A stretch of 64,000 nt of DNA. It comes from Apodospora peruviana (Eukaryota; Ascomycota; Sordariomycetes; Sordariales; Lasiosphaeriaceae). The notes under the pieces were generated by a model that was not told where the DNA came from, did no database searches, and was given only the letters and a program-made list of their open reading frames with translations. The position numbers and the translations under genes were made by a program. Below are positions 11,342 through 22,709 of this stretch, one piece after another. Every line of letters starts with the position of its first letter. The first letter of the stretch is position 1. The DNA lies in assembly GCA_033439685.1 (NCBI GenBank), contig JAUEDM010000002.1, positions 1,922,001 through 1,986,000 of the forward strand, given 5' to 3'.

Positions 11342-12062
11342 GGCCGGATCAGTTCAGTACAACCACATTGCCTACCTAGGTAATGGGCGGGACGCAATTC
11401 ATCATCCAGAGCTACCTGCTGCTCATATCAGATGAGTGGAGGTGGCGAGCGAGGCTGTCTGTTCCCACGGGTGAAAAGAGAGGAGCGGGATCATGGCGAC
11501 TATGTCAGTCAGACAGACATTTCTCCTCTTTGACTATGAGTATCTCCAGAGCAAGGAGGATACCTTACGTTATGTGTGACGGACGGCAGAGGAAAATATA
11601 CCCAGCTTACTACGGATATGGTTTTATGTCTTACCAGACAGCTCGCTTTGGAGTATATAAGGGTGTCTTCATTGCATTTGGCTTTTACTGGGGATGGCGT
11701 TTTTCGTTAGACATTTGTCGCGGCGGGTTTAGTGTACAAGTCATCTTCAGGTGTTCAAGACGGATTGGTTTTCGTATTTCGCTTGACAACCATGCCATTT
11801 CTCCCGCACTGCCCTCGTGATGGTTTACTGCGCACACACAAAATGGTACAATTTTCTTACCTAACGCACGTGTTTCTACTCGAGAGTATAAACGGACAAC
11901 TCTCAACATTCTAAGTTAGTGCCAATATGAAAACAAAACCAACCCCTCCAAACTCCGGCCGCCAATGTGTAGGTATAGTACATCGATAGACACTCCCCAA
12001 TCCCCACTCTCACAAGAACAATAGTACTAGGACAAAACAGCGCTCACCATCATACAACACGT
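11342..12062. other. Convergent intergenic region TRM112/BIG1
   Basis: 721 bp. It contains CCTACCTAGGTAA at 11371-11383, one copy of a dispersed palindromic element. An open frame at 11383-11820 has no recognisable protein features and is not called. Confidence 0.5.
11371..11383. repeat. CCTACCTAGGTAA element
   Basis: The leftmost clear copy of the dispersed motif, about 30 bp after the TRM112 stop codon. Confidence 0.7.
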
Positions 12063-13090
12063 CTACATGTTTTTCTTTTGCGCGGCAGGGCCCATCTCTT
12101 TATCGAAAGCGCCATACGAGACCTGCAGACTTGAGAGCGCCGACAGGCCGACCGCAAGAATCGAAAGGATAAGGACAAGCGCGAGAAGACCCATAAAGAT
12201 ACCTGTTGTTGATCATTCGTGTTAGAAGTCCCATTCAGCCAGTCAACAAAAAAATGATCAACTTGACTTACCAGGAGTAAAGAACTGGTACTTTTCAAAA
12301 AGCGGCCGGTTGTCTCTAGTCTCGTTATTTGCCCTCTGGCCGATAAAGGCGGACAAGGGCTCCGAGCGCTTGAGATCCATATGGACTGGCTCGGCAAACT
12401 GGGGTTCATAGGCCTGGAACTGGTTGGGGTCCGACACGATAATAACGGTAAACTCCTCGCCGTTCAGGCCGTCCAGTAGCTTGCCTAGCTCGTGGTCTAG
12501 AGAACAGGTAATAGGTTAAGCCAGGAATCCTCCGAATGAGACACACCCGGGGATTACGACTCACCGTTGTCGGCTAGAACTTCCGCCCTCTTCTCAACCT
12601 CCTTGAGAGACGGTAGATGCCTCAGCTCAACCCGCTCCACCGTGGAATCCTTGCACGTTGTTTTGATGTACTGTTCCAGCGGGTCCGTCGCCACCTGCCC
12701 TATGACCTCGGCAACGCTGAATTCGGACTTGAGATTCCCCTTTGAGACCGCGCGCTTGAGGTTGGGCATTCTGCTGCCGGAGGCATCGCGGACGTCGGCG
12801 GCGTGGAGATTGGGGATGGAAACGACGACGTAGCGGTCCGTAGGGCATGTCGAGAAGACCTCTTTCGCGGCAGCAACTAGCTGATTTATAGTCTGGAGCT
12901 GCACATGTCTGTTGCCGATTCTAGTGAGTCTGTCGAGATGGAGTATCGTTGATTAGCATGTTGCGTCAACGAGGAGAGAGATGGGGAAAACATACTCGGC
13001 TGTTGAAAACACAATGAAAGGTGACGAGTCTGAGAATGCGCGCACTGCCGTGCAGCAGGCAAGAAGAGCGGCTGCTACTGAGAGCTGCAT
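12063..13090 (-). CDS. BIG1: Big1 / V-ATPase Ac45-related ER membrane protein
   Basis: Big1-family proteins are ER type I membrane proteins needed for beta-1,6-glucan and cell-wall assembly, and are related to the Voa1/Ac45 V0 accessory factor. Exons are 13090-12996, 12920-12565, 12496-12272 and 12202-12063, all with consensus splice sites and continuous phase (271 aa). Residues 1-18 are a signal peptide. The lumenal part includes the STCPTDRYVVVSIPNL segment. A single membrane helix lies near the C-terminus (GIFMGLLALVLILSILAVG), followed by the family signature LQVSYGAFDKEMGPAAQKK. The four-exon model matters because the first exon supplies the signal peptide. It diverges from RRP17 over 326 bp. 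Confidence 0.9.
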
Positions 13091-13416
13091 GTTTGTTCGC
13101 GGATGCAGGGCTCTCTCCGTTCGTGTGGTCGTTTCGATGTGGACGCGGCGGCACTATCGAGACGTTTTGGGGGGAGCTGCCTACCGTTCGGTTGGATGAT
13201 GCGGTTTGGGCCCTTGGGGAGGGACCCATGCAGTTGAATCGGGCGGTGGAGCGTGGCAGAACCCGTCCGATAACTTGGTCCTCAGTTTCTTGCAGAGTTC
13301 AGAGGGTGTTATCGCTAAATTTACAGGGTCGTCGCAGCGCAGCAAGGACGGACTCCCCAACTTATACAAAAGTTCCCCAATTCAGAAAGAGTGAGGAAAG
13401 GGAAAACCGACCCATC
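13091..13416. promoter_or_regulatory. Bidirectional promoter BIG1/RRP17
   Basis: 326 bp separate the two start codons, so leaders and control elements of both genes must lie here. No specific binding motif can be assigned with confidence. Confidence 0.5.
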
Positions 13417-14142
13417 ATGTTTGTTTCGCAGCCGCGACCAAAGAAGAACCTGCTCCTCCAGGCGCCGTCCAAGAAGCGGAAAACAGTACACAAGATCGAG
13501 GAAATCACGTTCGACAAAGATGCCCGAGCCGAATATCTTACCGGGTTCCGGAAGCGCAAGCTGGCGCGTATCAAGCATGCGCAGGAAATCGCCGCCGAGA
13601 AGGCGCGAGAGGAGAAGATTGAGATGAGGAAGCAGGTATGCACCCCAAAAGCTACCTGACTAGTAGTAAACATTCCGTTGACTAACCACCCGGATCCGTA
13701 GATCAGAGAAGAGAGGAAACAGGAAGTCGAGGCACACGTGCAAGCCGTCCACGCGGCTTTACGAGAGGCCGAGATCGCCGGCCAAGAGCAGCCGACTGAT
13801 GACAGCTCCGAAGACGAATGGGAGGGTATATTCGACGAGCCTACGGTAGAGGAGGCGCCAATCGACGAGGAAGATGAATACATCGACGAAGATCGTCACA
13901 CAATCGTCACGGTAGAAGCAGTCAGTGTGGACAAGGAAGGATTATACAAAATGAGGGCGCAACCTGTCGAGGAGGATATCGAGGAGGATAAAGACGCGAG
14001 GACACAAGAAGAGGATTCCCAGAAGAAGTCCAAAGAGTGGCCCAAAAAGGAGAAAAGGAAGAAGTTTCGTTATGAAACAAAGCTTGAGCGCAAGTTGACA
14101 GCGACAAAGGCAAAGGCCAAGAAATCGCGAAGGGCTGCCTGA
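13417..14142 (+). CDS. RRP17: Rrp17/Nol12, nucleolar 60S biogenesis protein
   Basis: A nucleolar protein implicated in 5' end processing of 5.8S/25S pre-rRNA and large-subunit export. Exons are 13417-13635 and 13702-14142 (intron 13636-13701, GTATGC donor, GTAG acceptor, phase 0), giving 219 aa. The N-terminal Nol12 domain (about residues 20-100) contains the family signature ITFDKDARAEYLTGFRKRK followed by a long Lys/Arg/Glu helix. An acidic middle (EDEWEGIF, many Glu/Asp) and a strongly basic Lys-rich C-terminus fit a nucleolar RNA-binding protein. Upstream in-frame codons exist, but the chosen ATG (CATCATGTTT) gives the usual MFVSQPRPKK start. It is convergent with tropomyosin. Confidence 0.92.
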
Positions 14143-14461
14143 ACCAAATACATTATTTACTATCTGAACCATTTGTGCCTCGTTTCATAAAACATGTATG
14201 GCCATGCGAAACTGCACGATCAACCAGAATGGATTCTGATATAGTAGCAGACAACTAAACTACTGGGCGGGTAAGAGACGAAGAACAGGTCCGTTTCTTT
14301 CCCCTCCTCCTCTCGTCCTTCTACACGCGCGTGTGTCCTCGTCAAAGATCTAAAGTGCAATAACTAGAAATCCACAATCAACGAACAAGTGCTGCGAAGC
14401 AAACGTAAAGTGAATCCCTTCCAAACCTCGAGTAAGACAGACCGGCTGCAAAAGTAATGTC
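14143..14461. other. Convergent 3' region RRP17/tropomyosin
   Basis: 319 bp of presumed 3' UTRs with a CT-rich patch at about 14300-14340. No gene seen. Confidence 0.55.
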
Positions 14462-15247
14462 TCAGATGTCGCCTAGAGATTGCTGGAAATCCTCCAGTTC
14501 CTTGTTGACCTTGTTGTACTTCGCAGCCATCTCCTCGTACTTGGCCTCCCAGTTGTCGCGCTCCATCTCCAAGGCTTTGACTTGGCGCTCCAGGTGGCCG
14601 GCCTTGACGTCGGTTTGTCGGAGCCTGAGAGGGAAATCAAGAAAGGTTAGCTCCGAGGGGCAAATAGTGGGTAGTTGGATCAACCTTACCGTTCGTTGGT
14701 CTCGCGCAGTGTCTTGTCTGCCTTCTCGGCCTCGTCCTCGAGCAGCTGGAGTCTTCGTGTCAACGACTCATTCTTGGTTCCGTGCTCATCGCTCTCGGCG
14801 GCGGCCCGCTTCAGCCCCGTGACCGTCTCCTCGAGCTTCTCGACTTCGGACTCTAATACCCCGTTCTTGTGCTGCAGGGACGTGATCTCCTGCTCCTTGG
14901 TCATGTTCTCCTGCTCGAGTACCTTGACCTTGGCCGTGAGCTCCTCCACCTTGGTGGAAGCCTCATCCGCCTCCAGGCGAAGCTGGTTCATTTTCTGGAG
15001 ATAGCAACATGACGTCAGCCGATTGCACAACACAGGCTATGTGTTAATATATGTTTGACAGCCACACAACCGCGACAAGGCTTGTCGTCTCTATTTCCAT
15101 TGCCGTCATCGCCGTTGCCGCCGTTGCTGGCGTGACCGTTTGTGCTGGGTGGTTGAGAGGAGTTGGATAGTTGAGCGGCATGGTGGGGTCAAACAGGGGT
15201 CTAGCTTTCAACAGGAACTTGGGCCTTACCTCCTTGATGCGATCCAT
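14462..15247 (-). CDS. TPM1: Tropomyosin
   Basis: A coiled-coil actin-filament protein that stabilises cables and rings used in polar growth and cytokinesis. Exons are 15247-15230 (only 18 nt, MDRIKE), 14994-14690 and 14624-14462. Introns are 14995-15229 and 14625-14689, with consensus sites and continuous phase. The product is 161 aa, the usual size of filamentous-fungal tropomyosin (four actin repeats). The whole chain is one uninterrupted heptad coiled coil rich in Glu, Lys and Leu, with no proline; it opens KMNQLRLEADEA and ends DFQQSLGDI. The 18-nt exon is needed to give the family start. It diverges from the D-box protein gene. Confidence 0.95.
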
Positions 15248-16064
15248 GGCGTCGTCTGGGTGCGATGCGAGTCGAGAGATTTGATTGTAGGTTGCGAGAT
15301 TGAGAGAGTAGAAGCACAGGCTGGCTGTAGTAAGCGATGTCTGTTGGTTTCGCGAGGGATGGAGAGAGTTGGGTGGGAAGAAGGACGTGGAAAGACGCAA
15401 GACAAGAGCAGGTGTTTGGTGTGGTGGGTGGGTGCCTGTGGAATTGGATGCGCGCCAGCTGCCCCTCCTTTTCACGCTGCGTCGGCGTTTCGATTTGTTG
15501 CGGCTGGTGACCGCTTGTCTGATCTTCAAGGGTGTGTCGGTTAAAGGTGGGGATCGCACCTGCGCATTGCCTGCTCACCGTTGCCGTGCCAACGCCCGCT
15601 ATGGACATCTCTTTTTCTGGGGGACAACGACCAGCCACGCCCATTCTCCACAAATCACCGAAGGAACATCAGATCCGAAAACACCAAGAAAGGCAACAGG
15701 CTGTTGTGACCTCGTATCTCATCAAGCACCCCGTGACAAAGTTCGGGCACATTGGCAAGAACACCAAGTACCGTCACCACGAACAGCAGCAACACCTAAC
15801 ACAAGGAGCTGGACAACCTCTTGCAAGGAATATCGCCGCGTCTCGCCTGTCTTGCCGAACGCGTCAGTTAATTTCGGACGGGCCTGCCTTGTCCTAATTG
15901 TACCCCAGCATCACCTCGAGATAATATTTTGACCGAATCCTCCTACCGAATCTGCCCAGATACACATCAAGCTGAAACCAACACTTCAGTCTATACTACC
16001 TGGCTTTCCGCCCAGCCGCCAAGCGATCTGTGATTCTGGAGTTTCTCAACCCACCCCGACCAAG
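15248..16064. other. Divergent intergenic region tropomyosin / D-box protein
   Basis: 817 bp. It contains a leader region with GTTGCG and CGTTGC stretches and, from about 15900, a CA-rich run towards the next ATG. No supportable gene. Confidence 0.55.
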
Positions 16065-17480
16065 ATGTTGGCGCCACATCGTGAGGACCAGGAGAATCGG
16101 TTCAGCCACCAGACTGGACCGTCAAAACAGCAGCTCCATTCCAAGACTCCGGGTGCCAGATATCCAAAAACACCCTTGAAAGTCCCGCTCAACGACGAGA
16201 ACGCGAACCGCGGATTTGGAGGTAAGAGTGCTCTGCGGACCAAGGGTAACAATGAGAACATTACCACTGTCGGAAAGGGAACGATCGGATTGGGCAAGAC
16301 GAACAGGGCAAATATTGTGACACCTGCGGGTGCGTATTTCCACAGGCCACCCTAGATCTCGACTGTGGCTGACTAACGATTTTCGTTTGCAGAACCTCGG
16401 ACTGCCCGCGCACCGCTGGGGAACAAGACTACCAATGCCAAAGCTAGGACAGGCCAACAGACTGGAGGAGTCAAGTCGATCGTGCGGGAATTTGAAAAAA
16501 CAACGACGAAGCCGGCTACCTCCGTCCGACCCAGACAGGGCGCCCCACAGGTTGAATCATCGAAGCTTGAAGTGCACACCGACAAGAATCCGCTCGAGGA
16601 GGAGGAAGATATTGAATATGCACCGCCAAAGCCGAAGGAACTCCCCTATGAGTCAGATGTCTTTACTGATGGCGCCATGACTTTTGAAGGACTAAAGCCC
16701 GAGAATATGTTCAAGGGATATTACCAGTATTACTTCAACCATGTGGACGATAACGGCATGTCTTTGATGGAGCGCCAAATGGAGGAGCGTCGTCAGCGAG
16801 ACTTCCAGCGTGGGGATGAGCAGATCCGGAAAGATGTGGAAGAATTTGACTGGAGCATCGGTGATGTGCCCAGCAGCAAAGACATGAAGGAGAAGGAGGA
16901 GGACACCAATACTGGTATCCTGACCGCGACAAAACTAGCACAGCGCCAGCTGCAAAGACCTCCTGCTACCATCGCATCACGGAAGGCGGCATCGGCTCTT
17001 GCAATGGCTCTCAAACCTTCGACGTCTGCACAGGCAAAGATACTGAACAAACCCGCCCAACTCGCAAAGAAGACGCCCTTGTCTCTCTTAGTAGGAAGGA
17101 AACCCGTACCGAAGACAGCCCCACTGAGAAATTCATCCCAGGAGCGAGCTACAGCAGTCGTAGCCTCGCGTAGTACCCTCGGATACAGCAAGGGCCGGTC
17201 CGCGTTGTCAGCTGTTCGTGGCCGTGATGAACCTGCCAACATACCAGAGGAGGTGACGGCCACTACCCGCACTTTGATGCGATCCGTCAGCACCGCGTCC
17301 TCCGGCTCAGATAGAACCATCACGCCAGCTCGCTTTGCTCAAACACAAGAGTCCGAGGACTGGAAGAAGCTGGAATTCTTGTCCATCTTTGACGTGGATG
17401 AGGAAGATGGCAATCTGGGAGGTACACCGCAGTTTGACGACGACCTTGACGACGATTTCCAACTGTCCACGGACTTCTAG
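16065..17480 (+). CDS. Fungal protein of unknown function with D-box, KEN-like and CDK sites (securin-like?)
   Basis: Exons are 16065-16329 and 16393-17480 (intron 16330-16392, GTGCGT donor, TTGCAG acceptor), giving 450 aa. No enzymatic domain is recognised. Visible features: KEN-like ENR, DEN and NEN triplets at about residues 10-12, 44-46 and 63-65; a perfect CDK site TPLK at 36-39; a destruction-box-like RAPLGNKTTN at 94-103; a conserved-looking middle (PPKPKELPYESDVFTDG, then a Tyr/Phe-rich GYYQYYFNHVD); basic Ala/Lys/Pro-rich stretches; and a strongly acidic C-terminus rich in Asp. An N-terminal destruction region with a basic then acidic remainder is the layout of securins such as Cut2/Pds1, and the RAPLG core resembles a Cut2 box. 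This is inference only; overall similarity was not tested. Confidence 0.7.
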
Positions 17481-18690
17481 AAGCCGCCAAAACCTCCTTT
17501 CATTGCAACATACGGTGGTACGGGTTATGGTGTTCTAAAATATTATTGGAGCTCAGGCTGGATAGGGCTTTCTGTTTTCTTACTCTTCTTAATGTCCATT
17601 GCTTCGTTGCAACCCAGCTGCGAAGGTACTCAAACAGGACTAGGTGGTTATATGGCTGGAATCTCACCTCAGCAGGGCCTAACAACCATTGCTTTTGCCA
17701 TTGTTACGCGGTTATTGGTGCCTTACTTGAGGCAAAATGTGTACCGTTTATTTTGCTGTGTAATTATGGATACATTGTTTGGAGACACGCTCCTTTTTAT
17801 ATCAACCACCAATGTACGGAATAACTGCCTAACGTCGCGTGCCTTGATGTGTGATTGCTCACCTAGATGATATGCGATGTAGGTCCTGTGCTTGGATGAG
17901 TTTGACCATGGGCATACATAACTCAAATTCGTCCCAGCATTTCAAAAAAGCACCTGGCAACTTCGGGCGACAATGGTACCTACCTTAGTCTATGGAAGGA
18001 AACTATTGTGGTTATGATTCATTTGGAGACAACTGGTTGAGGATGAATGCCCATACGTATGGTACGGGGGTACTACAGGTGTATTTTAAGCAACAATAGG
18101 ACGCCTAAAATGCTCACTGAAATGGAAGTTGTTCCATTCCAGCCACAACCCCGCCACATCCACTGCACAATAGGAACGTACCGTACTACATTCAACAGGG
18201 TGGCCAGCACGGGCCCCTTTTGCTCGACACGGGTTGGAGACAAGAGGACTGCAAAGGCCGGTTTGGGTTTAGCCTCCATCACTCGCGAATTCATTGCTTT
18301 GCCATGGCTGGATGCACTCCTTGATCCAGTCCAAACTTTCGACTTCATCTCAAACCTGCCACGAATTTTAAACACCCAACCTGGCCCTCTGATCGCCCAT
18401 CTTCTGTCACTGACTCTGGCGCTCATCCCTTGCGGCGCTCTTGAGAGATTCGTGCTGCTTTCGCTTCTTTCCACGGCCGCATCGTCGCCCCGGTCGCTTT
18501 TCACAATCCTCCACGGGCCGCCCTGGTCGGCAAAAGCTCTGTCGCGTGGCCGTCCCTTTGCGCGCGTAATTCTGCCGCAACACCACAACCCACCCCCATC
18601 GACACACATGCATGGTGTCTATCAGCATCACCGGCACGCGATATGATGGTTGGAGGACGGTGGGAGCGGTAGACGTCACCCATTTTCGCA
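17481..18690. other. Intergenic region upstream of SET1
   Basis: 1.2 kb between tandem genes. It holds the upstream 3' UTR, one GGTACCTACCTTAG element at about 17975-17988 and the SET1 leader. Upstream open frames at 18047-18646 and 18612-18821 would act as uORFs if transcription starts before them. No independent gene is supported. Confidence 0.5.
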
Positions 18691-21600
18691 ATGTCTCGGC
18701 CTACTGGCGCGAGTTTCGCCCAGTTCTTCCCAACCGCGCCGCGGGCCGCCAGGGACAGGGCGGTGGAGCGCGAGAGGGCGAAAATGAGAGCACAGGAATC
18801 ACCGTCTGCACAGGTAGCTGACACCAATGGACATCGCACCCCATCCGCTCCCCCAGCTTCTCGATTGTCGGACGACGAACCCGCCCCGACCTACTCATCA
18901 CGATCTCACCCGAATGGCTCACACGCTGATGACGCCGACTCGCTTCCTGGAGATACGCTCAACACTGTTGGCTCCGCAAGTTCGCATGGCAGCTCAAGCT
19001 CCTCGGTCTTCAGTACCTCTACGCGGCAGCACGCCATGGCGACAGTGAGAAACTCAAATAGCCATTTAACCCCTCTCACAACCATCGACTCCCCCTCCTC
19101 CTCATATCTTTCTACAGCTACCCCTGCCAAGGCGCAACCGACCACAGCACAGTATTCCGACGGACCAGACAGACCTATGCCGAAGGCAAACGGCCTTGCC
19201 AATGATGCTCCTGCACCGTTGTCCAGCGGTATCGATCGCGTTCCTGCCCGAGACCCCTCTCGTTCGATCCAATGCATAACATGTACATATGATGACCCTC
19301 CTCTACATCCTTCGACATCGAACGCCGATAAGAAGAAGCCGAAACCGATATACAAGGAGTTTGGACTGGTATGTAAACCTAATAATCTTGTGTTGAGGGG
19401 GGAGTGTCATCTTTGTTGTGAATCATTTGGCTAATATTGAAAATAGAACGATGAAGATGACGCTCCCCCCTCCGATCCTCGCCTAGCCAAGGGCGGACGG
19501 CTCAACTACATCAACGTCGACTTCCACCTCCCCAAGTCCCGGTTGCGATATGCGCCTTACAACTTGAGGCCTTACGAATATGATAAGAAGACATCTTGTG
19601 GTCCAGAACCACCAGCACAGATCGTCGTGCAAGGCTTCAATCCCCTGATAACCTTCCAGAAGGTCTGCAATATATTTGCTCAGTATGGCGATGTGGCCGA
19701 GAGTAGCAACAAGATGCACCCTGACACGGGGAGCTACCTTGGTTTCGCTACCTTTCGCTATAAGGACACGGTACCATCCCGCCACCGTCCTCACGTCGCC
19801 GCCGTCGCGGCTCACGAGGCGGCGAAGCGTGCTGTTCGATCAATGCATCGGCGACGAATTGAGGGCAACCAAATTCGCGTTGAGTTCGATCCAGAGGGCC
19901 GCAAAAGCTTGAGCATGTTGGAGGCCGTTCTTAGGGAGGGCAGGGAAGAATCGCAAGCGGCCCCTACGGTGCCGAAAATTCCCACTGGCCCTAAACCGAA
20001 AGATGTTCTGCCCGGGCCTCCTCCCACTGCACCTAGAGGACCTGCGGCGCATCGAGCTCTAGTCGCGCCTGAAGCAGCCTGGTTTCCTGTGGCGAAACCC
20101 CGGGGTGGTTTGGTGGACGTGGAACCGATCAAAACCCTCATAAAACGCGAACCCTATATATTCGTTTCGGCTGAGTATGTTCCCAGTCAACCAGCGACTG
20201 TGCCGCACATGAAGAAGCGCCTCAAAAAATACAAGTTTGATGATATTCGCCGGGACTATTCGGGCTACTATATCACCTTCCCCGATTCCACAGCCGGGCG
20301 TGCGGAGGCCGAACTATGTTACAGGGAGGTGGATGGAACCGCCCTCTTCACCTATACCATGGTCATGGCAATTCATCTTTATGGGACAACTGGCAAGGGT
20401 CCGATAGACCCTCCGGAGCCAGTTCGGCGGCAAAGTCGCAGCCATGACCGGAAACCGGTAGTCGATTATCGACAGCGAGATGACCAAGAACGCCGCCGGC
20501 GCGAAGACGAGGCTGACCTGGAGGAAGAGAAGAAGCAACGGGCCAAGAATGTCGATCCAGTGCTTGTTGCTTGTGATATAACACGCCGAGCTATGGCGGA
20601 GCATATCATAAGTCAAGTCCGCAGCAAGATTGCGGCTCCTGCTTTGTTCAAGTTTCTCGATCCGGATAACCACGTTGCTAAACGGCGCAAGCTGAACATC
20701 GAACATCCCTATGGGTCGAGGCCTCCTGCCATTTCCGTGGAAGATTCTGAGGAGAAGTCTCCTGTAAGCACTCCCAATTCGAGGGCGGATCCCATCGAGA
20801 GACGTACGGCTCGTCTGGAGGCCTCTACATTGCCGCGTATTCGGAAGGTAAAGAGCACAGGCCTGAACACTCGCAAATATGGTTTTAATGATCCTTTCGC
20901 CCGTCAACGCGCACCGGTCACACAGCACGCATTCCGGGGTCTACATTACCACCTAAGAAATGATAGCGGAGACGAGTCTGAAGATGAGACTGAGAACAGG
21001 GATTCTCTCGCGAGAGACACAGAGGAGCCTGAGTCTCGTCCCCGGAGTCGGATGGACTCGGAGGACGACGCTGCCAAAGAAGAATACGGGTCATGGGGTC
21101 CTGGGGATGACGATTCAATGACTGAGGCCAGCTTCGCTATTAATGATAGCTCGGCTCCGTCCAAGAAGAGGAGGCTGGATCTCCCCGGGGAAGCCGTCAT
21201 CAAACGGCGGAAGAAGACCGATGAGGAGCTCTTCGGTGTGACCATCGATCGCATTGAAACCGAGTTCCCGTCCAGGGAAGCATCCCCAGTGGATGTTGTG
21301 CTTCCGGATGCCGATGCCGCCGACGATAAAGACACCCCCGACAGCTCTCGCATACCCACTCCCGTACCACAGGGCGGGAAGGCCAAGAAGAAGCCCACCA
21401 AGACAAAGAAGAAGTCCAAGAAACAAATCTTCGAGGAGCGGGAGGCTCTTAAACGGCAGCAGGAGGCGGAGGCTATATTCGAAAAAGAGGCCCTTCAATC
21501 TCAAGAAATCCATGAGATTGAGAACACCCCGGATGTTGAACCCGAGCCTGTGCCAGAGCCTGTACCTGAGACTGTACCCGAGCCGAAGAAGCCGATTGTT

Positions 21601-22709
21601 GAAGAGGATATGGATGGCGGCAAACCCGACTTGGACGAGAAGATTTATCCTTCTGTTAAGGTATCTGCCCTCGAGCTGCCATCAGATTTCAGTCTTGATG
21701 TAGCAGTTTTGAGTTCGTTAGAACTGAAGGAGAATGATCATCCTGATCTCGTCAAGCTGCGCAAGAGATTCGGTACCAGCTCACTAAAGGACCCTGAGCT
21801 GTGGTTATGGAGACGGAATCGCATCCGTGAACTAAACTCTGCTGATGGATCGGCGGATGAGCCGGTCGGCATTGAGGGCTATTATGTGCCAAACCCAACA
21901 GGCTGTGCCAGAACCGAAGGCGTCAAGAAAATCCTCAACTCGGAGAAATCGAAATATCTGCCCCACCATATTAAAGTCAAGAAGGCCAGAGAGGAACGTC
22001 AGGCGCATGCTGGAAAGAATGGCAAAGATGCGGCGGTTGCTGCTGCGATAGAGGCTGGCCGACTTGCCGCGGATAGGGTCGTGGCGAAGGGCAATTCTCG
22101 TGCAAATCGCGTCAACAATCGTCGCTATGTCGCCGATCTCAACGATCAGAGGAAGACACTCGGCCAAGATTCGGATGTGCTGCGGTTCAACCAGCTTAAG
22201 AAGCGGAAGAAACCAGTCAAGTTCGCTCGCTCGGCCATCCACAACTGGGGCCTTTACGCGATGGAGAACATTCCGAAGGACGACATGATTATCGAGTATG
22301 TCGGCGAGGAAGTTCGTCAGCAGATTGCCGAGATTCGCGAGGCCCGGTACCTGAAGAGCGGTATAGGCAGCAGTTACCTCTTCCGTATCGATGATAACAC
22401 GGTGATCGACGCGACCAAGAAGGGCGGTATTGCCCGATTTATCAATCACAGTTGCATGCCCAACTGCACGGCCAAAATCATCAAGGTGGAAGGCAGTAAG
22501 CGGATTGTCATCTACGCCCTCCGGGATATTGCGCAGAGTAAGTTTCTTTCCTATCTTTTTCTCGAACTTGGATGTGAAGACATAGCTGACAAACAATCGC
22601 CACAGATGAGGAGTTGACATACGACTACAAATTCGAGCGCGAGATCGGTAGCTTGGACCGGATTCCGTGCCTCTGCGGAACGGCAGCATGCAAGGGGTTC
22701 CTCAACTAA
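18691..22709 (+). CDS. SET1: Set1, COMPASS histone H3 lysine-4 methyltransferase
   Basis: The catalytic subunit of COMPASS, which mono-, di- and trimethylates H3K4 at active genes. Exons are 18691-19368, 19447-22537 and 22606-22709 with consensus splice sites, giving 1290 aa. The N-terminus MSRPTGASFAQFFPTAP is family-typical. An RRM lies at about 285-370 (QIVVQGFNPLITF). A second RNA-binding-like region (YIFVSAEYVPSQP) follows, then a long charged region and the N-SET domain at about 985-1070 with GCARTEG. The SET domain (about 1145-1265) has NWGLYA, EYVGE, RFINHSCMPNC and, completed only by the last exon, ELTYDYKF. Post-SET CLCGTAACKGFLN ends the protein. The last intron interrupts the active-site region, so a model that ignores it would lose activity. 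Confidence 0.96.

Noticed and set aside
18047..18646. 199-codon frame upstream of SET1 as a gene
   Set aside because: No protein family features; it is better read as possible leader or uORF sequence.
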